DNA from: Pseudomonadota bacterium
Lineage (GTDB): Bacteria > Pseudomonadota > Gammaproteobacteria > Burkholderiales > Burkholderiaceae_C
Length of the DNA: 34,636 bases
NCBI GenBank assembly: GCA_023418355.1
Contig: JAEZZU010000273.1
Coordinates: forward strand, 1-34,636
Direction: 5' to 3'
Part shown: piece after piece, positions 25,712 to 33,114 of the stretch
How positions within the stretch are numbered: the first letter of the stretch is position 1
Layout: every line of letters starts with the position of its first letter
Program-made: the position numbers and the translations under genes
Notes under the pieces: model-generated
The model's input: the letters and a program-made list of their open reading frames with translations, nothing else
What the model was told of the DNA's origin: nothing
The model's database searches: none

Positions 25712-25894
25712 CCGAGCGCCCCCGCAAGCCGTTCCCAATCAATCGCGGCAACCGCCGTGGGATCCTAACCAGAATGGGGGTATGTTGTTGCACGGACAGT
25801 ATACTATGCACAACTGATACAAAAAATAGCACATTGACACATACGTCAATTTCTCTCTTTGCATCAAAGCAAATAGCTGTAATTTCTCCAAGCT
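25712..25894. promoter_or_regulatory. divergent control region between fliE (-) and fliM (+)
   Basis: About 183 AT-rich bases. It contains TGTTGTTGCAC at 25783-25793, ATACTATG at 25801-25808 (inside the palindrome AGTATACT, 25798-25805), the 18-base dyad ATTGAC-N6-GTCAAT at 25833-25850 and TTGCATCAAAGC at 25859-25870. These words recur in the flgB/flgA region. AAATAGC occurs twice (25825-25831 and 25871-25877) and resembles part of the enteric FlhDC box, but no full box is seen. No gene for a sigma-54 activator lies here, unlike in Flag-2 loci. Confidence 0.6.
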
Positions 25895-26668
25895 TTGGCG
25901 CATATTCAAACTGCAAGAAACATATCTTCTGTGCATAAATCAAAGACTCTGGATCCTGTCCTCCTGGGCCGCCCTCTGGCAGCCTTTGACGCTCTGGCAG
26001 CCTTGCTGTCACGGCATGTCAGCCAGCAGATCCAACAATCCGGCCACCGCAGCCTGAGCTTTGTCATTCAGGATGCGCACTTTGTGCCTTTGCGTCCGGC
26101 GCCCGGTGCTGCACAGGACACGACCGAAGCCAGCCTGTCACGCGACACCGTCCTGCAGCTGATGGCGCAGCGCTATGGCTTTGAGCATGAGCAAGGGCAG
26201 GCAGCAGCCATTACCCGCACGGAAGAACGCATCGCCAGCGCACTGCAGACCGCAGTGGTGGATGCACTGCAGGCCATCCTGAACAAGGCAGGTGACGTGA
26301 CCGCCAGCGCCTCCACCCAGCGCTGGAGCTGGCAGGCACAGATACAGGTGGGCGAACATGCGCCCCAGCCACTGCGTCTGGAGCTCAGTTCAGCACACAG
26401 CGCACAGCTGGAGCTGCTGGTCCAGCGCATACGCCCTCAGCCACGCCACAGCGAACACAAGACCGAGCCCCTGCAGGTAGAGCTGAGCGCCCTGCTGCTG
26501 GAAAAAACCGTCACGGCTGCCGACATTCAAAACCTGCGCGTAGGCAGCGTGCTGCCCATCAGCCTGGAGCGCGCACGCGTGGCCCTGAACGGCCAGGCCA
26601 TGCTCACCGCCAGTGTGGCTGAGCACCAAGGCAAATTGCACCTCACCGCTTTCGAGAATCTGGAATAA
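25895..26668 (+). CDS. fliM: short motor switch protein FliM (lateral type)
   Basis: A C-ring protein of at most 257 residues; a stop at 25880 limits the frame. It begins with the family motif LDPVLLGRPLAAFDAL and ends in a SpoA/FliN-like domain (LQVELSALLLEKTVTAADIQNLRVG, residues about 190-255). The N-terminal EIDALL-type CheY-binding peptide of canonical FliM is absent. The start is TTG at 25895 or GTG at 25931 (245 residues); neither has a strong ribosome site. It opens the fliMNPQR-flhBA operon and ends 2 bases before fliN. Confidence 0.88.
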   Translation: MAHIQTARNISSVHKSKTLDPVLLGRPLAAFDALAALLSRHVSQQIQQSGHRSLSFVIQDAHFVPLRPAPGAAQDTTEASLSRDTVLQLMAQRYGFEHEQGQAAAITRTEERIASALQTAVVDALQAILNKAGDVTASASTQRWSWQAQIQVGEHAPQPLRLELSSAHSAQLELLVQRIRPQPRHSEHKTEPLQVELSALLLEKTVTAADIQNLRVGSVLPISLERARVALNGQAMLTASVAEHQGKLHLTAFENLE

Positions 26669-26670
26669 AC

Positions 26671-27030
26671 ATGGACATGAACGACAACCTGGATCTGCAA
26701 GACTTGCTCAGCGAGTCCATGGTCGACACCCCTGCCGATGCCCAGGCCGCCCCAGCCCCTGTGGCACACGCTCCTGCGCTGTCGCCGTTTCTGCACCGCA
26801 TTCCCGTCACGCTGACGCTGGAAGCTGGCTCTGCACGCATCACCCTGCAGGAGCTGGCAGCCCTCACACCCGACAGCGTGGTAGCACTGGACACCCCCGT
26901 GGGTGAGCCCCTGACCATCAAGGTCAACGGCACAGCCATTGGCAAGGGTGAAGTCGTGGTCATGGGCGATGCCTACGGCCTGAAGGTGGTGGAACTGCAA
27001 ACCCAGCTGCCACCCTTGACGGACGCATAA
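26671..27030 (+). CDS. fliN: motor switch protein FliN
   Basis: A 119-residue C-ring base protein. The N-terminal 45 residues are Ala/Pro-rich linker. The SpoA domain follows with RIPVTLTLEAGSARITLQEL, LTPDSVVALDTPVGEPL and the KGEVVVMGDAYGLKV end. It starts right after fliM, a normal order, and is followed by fliP with no fliO between. Confidence 0.93.
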   Translation: MDMNDNLDLQDLLSESMVDTPADAQAAPAPVAHAPALSPFLHRIPVTLTLEAGSARITLQELAALTPDSVVALDTPVGEPLTIKVNGTAIGKGEVVVMGDAYGLKVVELQTQLPPLTDA

Positions 27031-27041
27031 GCACCAAGGTC

Positions 27042-27800
27042 ATGACTGTGCATGCACACGGGGCGCTTCGCGCCCTCATTTTTTTGCTTGCTCTGGCAGG
27101 CGGGGTATCGGCCGCAGAAGCAGCCAATATTCCGCTGATGGAAAGCCGGCTGGAGAACGGCGTCACCCAGCTGTCGATGAAGACCGAGATCTTCATCCTC
27201 ATGACGCTGCTGGGCCTGCTGCCCATGATGGTGCTGATGATGACCACGTTCACGCGTTTCATCATCGTGCTGGCACTGCTGCGCTCGGCACTGGGCCTGC
27301 AGCAGGGCCTGCCTACCCGTGTGCTGACCGGTGTTGCCCTGATCCTGACCCTGCTGGTTATGCGCCCCGTGGGCGAGCGCCTGTGGAACGAAGCCTTTGT
27401 GCACTATGAGCAGGACCAAGTCAGCCTCATGGATGCACTGAAGATGGCAGAAAAACCCATGTCGGACTTTCTGCTGGCACAGACGCATGAGGCCGCGCTC
27501 AAGCAGATCAGCACCCTGGCCAAGGAAGGCAATATCGACAATCCGCAGGACCACGCCTTCACCGTCAAGATTGCCGCCTTTGTGCTCAGCGAGCTCAAGA
27601 CGGCTTTCATGATCGGCTGCGTGCTATTCATTCCGTTCCTGGTCATCGACCTGGTGGTCTCCTCGGTGCTGATGGCCATGGGCATGATGATGCTGTCGCC
27701 ACTGGTGATTTCGCTGCCCTTCAAGATCCTGCTGTTCGTACTGGTCGATGGCTGGTCGCTCACCGTCAACACGCTGGTCACCAGCGTGCAGGGGATGTAG
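27042..27800 (+). CDS. fliP: export-gate protein FliP
   Basis: A 252-residue export-gate membrane protein with a cleavable signal peptide (about 1-28) and four membrane segments. The family signatures FTRFIIVLALLRSALGLQQ and FVLSELKTAFMIGCVLFIPFLVIDLVVSSVLMAMGMMML-type region are intact. ATG at 27042 has AAGG just upstream. No fliO precedes it, as in lateral and many other systems. Confidence 0.97.
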   Translation: MTVHAHGALRALIFLLALAGGVSAAEAANIPLMESRLENGVTQLSMKTEIFILMTLLGLLPMMVLMMTTFTRFIIVLALLRSALGLQQGLPTRVLTGVALILTLLVMRPVGERLWNEAFVHYEQDQVSLMDALKMAEKPMSDFLLAQTHEAALKQISTLAKEGNIDNPQDHAFTVKIAAFVLSELKTAFMIGCVLFIPFLVIDLVVSSVLMAMGMMMLSPLVISLPFKILLFVLVDGWSLTVNTLVTSVQGM

Positions 27801-27804
27801 CGGC

Positions 27805-28074
27805 ATGACGCCCGATATCGCCATTGACCTGATGCTGCAGGCCATCTGGCTGGTCATCACCATCGTGGCCCTGCTGGTGGTGCCCGGCCTGGTCACGGGT
27901 CTGCTGGTCAGCCTGTTTCAGGCGGCCACGCAGATCAACGAGCAGACCCTGAGCTTTCTGCCGCGCCTGATCGTGACCTTGCTGGCCCTGGCGTTCAGCG
28001 CCCGCTGGCTGGTGACCCAGCTCATGGACTTTTGCGTGCGCTTTTTCCAGTACGCCAGCACGCTGCTTTCCTGA
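27805..28074 (+). CDS. fliQ: export-gate protein FliQ
   Basis: An 89-residue, two-helix membrane protein of the FliPQR gate. It contains LVVPGLVTGLLVSLFQAATQ and INEQTLSFLPR, both highly conserved. The start is the ATG at 27805, four bases after the fliP stop; longer frames overlap fliP. It is followed by fliR after 11 bases. Confidence 0.96.
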   Translation: MTPDIAIDLMLQAIWLVITIVALLVVPGLVTGLLVSLFQAATQINEQTLSFLPRLIVTLLALAFSARWLVTQLMDFCVRFFQYASTLLS

Positions 28075-28085
28075 GAGGCCGTTGC

Positions 28086-28868
28086 ATGGAACTGGGGCTG
28101 TACCCTTTGCTGTTGTCCTGGCTGCAGACGCTGTGGTGGCCATTTGCACGCACCATGGCGCTGCTGGCCTTCGCGCCGATTTTTGGCGATGCCACCGTGC
28201 CCATGCGGGTACGCGTCATTCTGGCCATGGTGCTGGCCATTGTGGTCATGCCCGCTGCCCCTGTGCCCTACGACATTGACCCACTGTCCCTCACCGCCGT
28301 GGCTGTCACGCTGGAGCAGGTTGCCATTGGTGCCATGCTGGGCCTGGGGCTGCAATTTGCCACCACCAGCCTGAGCATTTTTGGCTTTCTTTCTGCCTCG
28401 CAGACCAGCCTGGCCATGGCCATGCTCAACGACCCCATCAACGGCAGCTCGTCGGACGCCCTGTCGCTGCTGGCGGGCATCGTCGGCATGCTGCTGTTTT
28501 TTGCGTTCGATATTCATCTGCTGCTGGCAGGCATCATCGCCAGCAGCTTTGATGCCTGGCCCGTGGGCGAGGCGCTGGGCAAGCTGCAGCTGCAGACCGT
28601 GGCCTATCACATCGCCTGGGTGTTTGCGGCCGCCTTTTTGCTGGCCACGCCCATCATCTTTGCCGCCATGCTGGTGCAGCTGGGCTTTGGCTTCATGACA
28701 CGCATCTCCCCCAGCCTGAACATTTTTGCGCTGGGCTTTTCCGTGGTCACCCTGTTCGGTCTGACCATGCTGGCCTACATGCTGCGCCACCTGCCCATGC
28801 ATTACCGGCAGATGACGCAGCGCTCGCTGGACATGCTCACCCAGCTCATGCACACCCATGGCGGATAG
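28086..28868 (+). CDS. fliR: export-gate protein FliR
   Basis: A 260-residue protein with about six hydrophobic segments, typical of FliR. FARTMALLAFAPIFGDATVPMRVRV near the N-terminus and the conserved MLVQLGFGFMTRISPSLNIFALGF toward the C-terminus identify it. It starts at ATG 28086 and overlaps flhB by 11 bases. Confidence 0.96.
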   Translation: MELGLYPLLLSWLQTLWWPFARTMALLAFAPIFGDATVPMRVRVILAMVLAIVVMPAAPVPYDIDPLSLTAVAVTLEQVAIGAMLGLGLQFATTSLSIFGFLSASQTSLAMAMLNDPINGSSSDALSLLAGIVGMLLFFAFDIHLLLAGIIASSFDAWPVGEALGKLQLQTVAYHIAWVFAAAFLLATPIIFAAMLVQLGFGFMTRISPSLNIFALGFSVVTLFGLTMLAYMLRHLPMHYRQMTQRSLDMLTQLMHTHGG

Positions 28869-30006
28869 CGGCAGCGGCGACAAGTCCGAAAAAGCCTCGG
28901 ACCACAAACTGCGCAAGACGCGCGAGCAAGGCCAGGTGGCGCGCTCGCGCGATCTGGCTACGGCCGTGGGGCTGGTGGCAACGCTGCAGGTCACCGCTCT
29001 GTTCATGCCGGACTATCTGCGCAAATTCCAGGGCCTGTTTGTGCAGGGCTTTGCCGACACCTCGGGCGAAGGCGCGCTGGACAATATGTTCGGCACGGTC
29101 TGGACCGATGCCGCCTGGCTGTTTGTGCAAATGCTGTGGCCACTGTTCATCACGCCCGTGCTGGTGGCGGTGGCCTCGCTCTTTCCCGGTGGCTGGCTGC
29201 TGTCCGCCCAGAATCTGCAGCCCAAGTTCAGCCGCCTCAGCCCCAAGCAGAACCTGTCGAAATTCTTCAAGGCCAAGCACTACGGCGATCTGGCCATGTC
29301 CATCCTCAAAGTGATCGCCGTAGGCTCCGTGGTCTATGGCTATTGCCAGGGCAATATGGCGCGCTTTGCCGCCCTGCCCGGCATGACGCTGGATGTGGCC
29401 GTGCGCGAAGGCGTGGACCTGCTGCTCAGCGGTGTGATGTCCATCGTCATGATCTTCATCCTCCTGGCCATCATTGACGTGCCGCTGCAGAAGTTCTTCT
29501 TCCTGCAGGGTCAGCGCATGACCAAGAAAGAGGTCAAGGACGAACACAAGAACAACGAAGGCAATCCCGAAGTCAAAAGCCGCATGCGCCAGATCCAGCG
29601 CCAGCTCGCTCGCCGCAGCATCCGCGCCACGGTGCCTGAGGCCAATGCCGTCATCGTCAACCCCGATCACTATGCCGTGGCCGTGCGCTACGACACCCAG
29701 CGCGCCGAAGCGCCTTTTGTCGTGGCCAAGGGCGTGGACGAAATGGCCTTCTACATCCGCGAGATTGCCCGCCAGCACGGCGTGGAAGTCGTCTCCGCCC
29801 CACCGCTGGCACGTGCCATCTACCACACCAGTCAGGTGAACCAGCAAATTCCGGCAGCCCTGTACCGCAGCATCGCCCAGGTGCTGCACTACGTGCTGCA
29901 GATCCAGGCCTTTCGCGCAGGCAAACGCCCCCAGGCACCTGAGCTGCCCAAGGTCATGGACGTTCCCAAAGCCATGTCAGATCCCGATCCCACCCCGCAA
30001 CCATGA
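28858..30006 (+). CDS. flhB: export-gate switch protein FlhB
   Basis: A 382-residue protein with an N-terminal SDKSEKASDHKLRKTREQGQVARSRDL-type leader, four membrane helices and a cytoplasmic domain that cleaves itself. The cleavage motif reads NPDH at residues 268-271 instead of the usual NPTH; the Asn-Pro scissile pair and His are kept. The stop overlaps the flhA start (ATGA at 30003-30006). It switches export from rod/hook to filament substrates together with FliK. Confidence 0.96.
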   Translation: MADSGSGDKSEKASDHKLRKTREQGQVARSRDLATAVGLVATLQVTALFMPDYLRKFQGLFVQGFADTSGEGALDNMFGTVWTDAAWLFVQMLWPLFITPVLVAVASLFPGGWLLSAQNLQPKFSRLSPKQNLSKFFKAKHYGDLAMSILKVIAVGSVVYGYCQGNMARFAALPGMTLDVAVREGVDLLLSGVMSIVMIFILLAIIDVPLQKFFFLQGQRMTKKEVKDEHKNNEGNPEVKSRMRQIQRQLARRSIRATVPEANAVIVNPDHYAVAVRYDTQRAEAPFVVAKGVDEMAFYIREIARQHGVEVVSAPPLARAIYHTSQVNQQIPAALYRSIAQVLHYVLQIQAFRAGKRPQAPELPKVMDVPKAMSDPDPTPQP

Positions 30007-32096
30007 ATTACTTCACCACACTGCGCCAGGCGCTTGCGCGCCACCAATGGGCTGTGCCCGTGTTCCTGCTGGCTTTGCTGGCCATGGTCATGCTGCCCCT
30101 GCCGCCCATTGCGCTGGACATCTTCTTCACCTTCAACATCGTGGTGTCGCTGGTGGTGGTGCTGGTGGCCGTCAGCGTCAAACGGCCGCTGGACTTTTCC
30201 ATCTTCCCGACCATCATTCTTGCCACCACACTGCTGCGCCTGGGCCTGAACGTCGCTTCCACCCGCGTGGTGCTGCTGCACGGCCAGGATGGCCCGGACG
30301 CCGCCGGTCACGTGATCGAAGCCTTTGGCAATGTGGTCGTGGGCGGCAATTTCGTCGTGGGTCTGGTGGTCTTCGTGATTCTGATGATCATCAACTTCGT
30401 GGTGGTCACCAAGGGAGCAGAGCGCATCTCCGAAGTGTCAGCCCGCTTTACGCTGGATGCCCTGCCCGGCAAGCAGATGGCGATTGATGCCGACCTGAAC
30501 GCCGGCCTGATCAACCAGCAGCAGGCCCAGACGCGCCGCAAGGACGTTGCCACCGAAGCCGACTTCTACGGCGCCATGGACGGTGCCTCCAAGTTCGTAC
30601 GTGGCGACGCGGTAGCGTCGATTCTGATTCTGATCATCAACCTGATCGGCGGCGTTGCCATCGGCGCGCTGATGCATGACCTGCCGCTGGGCGAATCCTT
30701 CCGCCTGTACGCGCTGCTGACCATTGGTGACGGCCTGGTTGCCCAGATTCCTGCGCTGCTGCTGTCGGCTGCCTCGGCCATCATCGTGACCCGTCTGAGC
30801 GACGCGGCGGAGTTCTCCGATCAGGTCCAGCAGCAGATGCTGGCCAACCCTTCGGTGCTCTACAGCGCCGCTGCCGTGATGCTGGTGCTGGGACTGATCC
30901 CCGGCATGCCCTGGCTGCCCTTTCTGACCTTTGCCGCCGTGCTGGTGCTGGCCGGGTGGATGATGGCCAAGCGCGCCGCCCTGCCCCTGCCTGCCGAGAA
31001 CGACACGGAGCTGCTCAAGACGGTCACGCAGGCCGCGGTCGACGAATTCAACTGGCAGAACCTGCCCGTGACCGAGCAGCTGTCCGTGCGCGTGGGCTAC
31101 CGCCTGGTCAGCCAGCTGGACCCCGCACAGGGCGCGCCACTGGCGGCACGTCTGAAAGGCGTGCGGCAGACGCTGTCGGAATCCATGGGCTTTGTGCTGC
31201 CGCCCGTGCATGTGCGTGACGATCTGACCCTGCCGCCCAACCAGTACGCCATCCTGCTCAACGACACCGTGGTGGCGCGCGCCGAGGTGCATGCGGACAA
31301 ACTCATGGCCATTCCTTCGCCGAATGTGTATGGCCAGCTCGACGGCATTCCCGGCATTGAGCCGGCCTACCAGCTGCCTGTGACCTGGATTGACCCCAAG
31401 GACAAGGGCCACGCTCTGGGCCTGGGCTACCAGGTGGCAGACTGCGTGAGCATTGTGGCCACGCACATGACGCGTGTGGTGCGCCAGATGCTCGATGAAC
31501 TCATCCGCCACGAAGACGTGCACGCCATGCAGGAGCGCCTGACCGCACTCAGCCCCAAGCTGGCGGCTGCGCTGGAAAAAGCCTGCCCGGCCCACATCCA
31601 GCACGCGGTCTACAAGTACCTGCTGCGCGAAGGTGTCTCACTCAAGGACATTGTGCAAATCGCCACTGCGCTGGTGGACAGCAGCGAAAACACCAAGGAC
31701 CCCATCCTGCTGGCTGCCGAAGTACGCTGCGCGCTGCGCCGCCAGATCTGCCACAGCCTGATTGGCACCCAGCCCGAGATCAAGGCCTTTACGCTGGGCA
31801 CGCAGCTGGAGCAGCTGCTGCTGGGCGCCCTCAACACGGCGCGCCACGGCAACAAGAAAGTGCCGCTGGACAGCTTCCCCGTCGACCCCAACCTGCTGAG
31901 CCAGCTGCAGGAGCACATGGGCCACGCGCGTGACCTGATGAAACAGCAGGGCACTGCCCCCATCCTGCTCGTCACCCCGCAGCTGCGCCCCCTGCTGGCG
32001 CGCTATGCCCGCCTGTTTGCGCAGGGGCTGTCGGTGCTGTCGTTCAACGAAGTGCCGGAAGGCAAGGAACTCAAGGTGCTGGGCTCCGTCGGTTAA
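30003..32096 (+). CDS. flhA: export-gate protein FlhA
   Basis: A 697-residue major export-gate protein with about eight N-terminal membrane segments. The conserved cytoplasmic loop FTLDALPGKQMAIDADLNAGLI lies near residues 147-168. The C-terminal cytoplasmic domain (about 330-697) docks chaperone-substrate complexes. It is the last gene of the rightward operon, followed 8 bases later by a long dyad that should act as terminator. Confidence 0.97.
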   Translation: MNYFTTLRQALARHQWAVPVFLLALLAMVMLPLPPIALDIFFTFNIVVSLVVVLVAVSVKRPLDFSIFPTIILATTLLRLGLNVASTRVVLLHGQDGPDAAGHVIEAFGNVVVGGNFVVGLVVFVILMIINFVVVTKGAERISEVSARFTLDALPGKQMAIDADLNAGLINQQQAQTRRKDVATEADFYGAMDGASKFVRGDAVASILILIINLIGGVAIGALMHDLPLGESFRLYALLTIGDGLVAQIPALLLSAASAIIVTRLSDAAEFSDQVQQQMLANPSVLYSAAAVMLVLGLIPGMPWLPFLTFAAVLVLAGWMMAKRAALPLPAENDTELLKTVTQAAVDEFNWQNLPVTEQLSVRVGYRLVSQLDPAQGAPLAARLKGVRQTLSESMGFVLPPVHVRDDLTLPPNQYAILLNDTVVARAEVHADKLMAIPSPNVYGQLDGIPGIEPAYQLPVTWIDPKDKGHALGLGYQVADCVSIVATHMTRVVRQMLDELIRHEDVHAMQERLTALSPKLAAALEKACPAHIQHAVYKYLLREGVSLKDIVQIATALVDSSENTKDPILLAAEVRCALRRQICHSLIGTQPEIKAFTLGTQLEQLLLGALNTARHGNKKVPLDSFPVDPNLLSQLQEHMGHARDLMKQQGTAPILLVTPQLRPLLARYARLFAQGLSVLSFNEVPEGKELKVLGSVG

Positions 32097-32104
32097 AAAA
32101 CCAT

Positions 32105-32180
32105 AGCTGTCAGCGCTCAAATAAAAAGGACTTCAAATAGAAAAGTATTTGAAGTCCTTATTTATTGGGCGCTGCAAGCT
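32105..32180. repeat. long dyad after flhA, probable terminator and possible intergenic repeat
   Basis: A nearly continuous inverted repeat. The core arms are AAGGACTTCAAATA (32126-32139) and TATTTGAAGTCCTT (32146-32159) around a six-base loop. It extends outward through AT pairs with bulges to CAGCGC/GCGCTG and AGCT/AGCT. A T-rich tail follows the core on both strands. It lies between the convergent flhA and the 242-residue gene, so it may terminate both. It also looks like the palindromic intergenic repeats of Burkholderiales (memory, not searched). Confidence 0.7.
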
Positions 32181-32187
32181 CTCTTTT

Positions 32188-32916
32188 TCAAAGTACTACA
32201 CGTTCCTGCATCCACTCCGGCAGGTGCACCTGCACCTGGTCACAGCCCTGTACCAGCTGCATCACCGGCGCGCCTGCACGCACATAGGCCACCTGGCGCG
32301 TGCGCGTGCTGCCAGGCCAGTCTGCCAATGGCAGCACCATGACATCGATAAAGCGCAGGTCTGCGTCTTCCCAGAGCAGGCGTTCAAACAAATCGGGGCG
32401 CGCTGCCATCTGGCGCACATGGGCCATGTCGCGCGCAGCATCGCCCCCCTCTTCCTGCACCCACTGCGCAAAACGCGCCAGCCACTGCTTTTGCATGTCG
32501 GCTGCGCAGCGCTTGACGTTGATGAAACGTAGCCCCGCCTGGCGCTCCTGCAGCAGCTCGCGCGTGACCACGCCGTTGTGCGCAGCGCCGATGTCTACCT
32601 GCATCTGCAGATAGGTAAATCGCGCCTGTGAACTGCGCGCCGTGGTGCGCCAGTGCTGCAGCTCGGCCAGCGCATCACGTATGCCGAACAAAGCCAGCAT
32701 GCCCTTGCCGGTGCGAGGTGCCAGCAAGTCCATGGAACGGTCATGAAAAGGCACGGAATCTGCCACCAGATGAATGCGCCCGGCATCCACCCAGACACGC
32801 TGAGAGCCCACGAAGGGAGCAACGCTGACCTGTCCACCGGCTTCACTACGGCGATACAGGCTCATCAGTGTCAGCTGGACTTTAGAGCTGGAAGGGGTAA
32901 CGCTGGCCGTGGACAT
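32188..32916 (-). CDS. uncharacterised 242-residue protein beside flhA
   Basis: I do not recognise this protein. It has no signal peptide, no membrane segment and only two cysteines. Residues 12-60 look beta-rich, the middle (about 90-180) is helical and rich in Arg/Gln, and the end (190-242) is again beta-rich. It converges on flhA and diverges from the 188-residue gene. The ATG at 32916 lacks a good ribosome site. Possible roles include a flagellar regulator or an unrelated chromosomal gene at the cluster edge; nothing in the sequence decides between them. The reading frame is long, free of stops, and better than any opposite-strand reading. Confidence 0.65.
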   Translation of the reverse strand: MSTASVTPSSSKVQLTLMSLYRRSEAGGQVSVAPFVGSQRVWVDAGRIHLVADSVPFHDRSMDLLAPRTGKGMLALFGIRDALAELQHWRTTARSSQARFTYLQMQVDIGAAHNGVVTRELLQERQAGLRFINVKRCAADMQKQWLARFAQWVQEEGGDAARDMAHVRQMAARPDLFERLLWEDADLRFIDVMVLPLADWPGSTRTRQVAYVRAGAPVMQLVQGCDQVQVHLPEWMQERVVL

Positions 32917-33114
32917 GCAATGTTAACAATTGGGTCTTTCATAGAGGAATACGCCCATGCAGCTGCATTTCATATATCCTCAACGCAAATAATAGAGCCC
33001 AACATTTCTAACACTGAACCCTGCAAAGAAGCTAGGTGTTATCCCTAGGTATTTTTGACTTCCTGTGAACTCTAGGCGACCAAACACGCAAAAAACTCAA
33101 ACGAGGAGACCCGC
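32917..33114. promoter_or_regulatory. divergent AT-rich region between the two unknown genes
   Basis: About 198 bases. Three CTAGG copies occur at 33032, 33045 and 33072 (the first two as CTAGGT), a rare core word in bacterial DNA and a candidate operator. GAGGAG precedes the ATG at 33115. A near-palindrome around GTTAAC lies at 32919-32933, next to the start of the leftward gene. No confident promoter pair is visible. Confidence 0.45.

Noticed and set aside
25825..25877. FlhDC box suggested by two AAATAGC words
   Set aside because: The words are direct, not inverted, and the flanking half-site consensus is missing; no flhDC is in the window.
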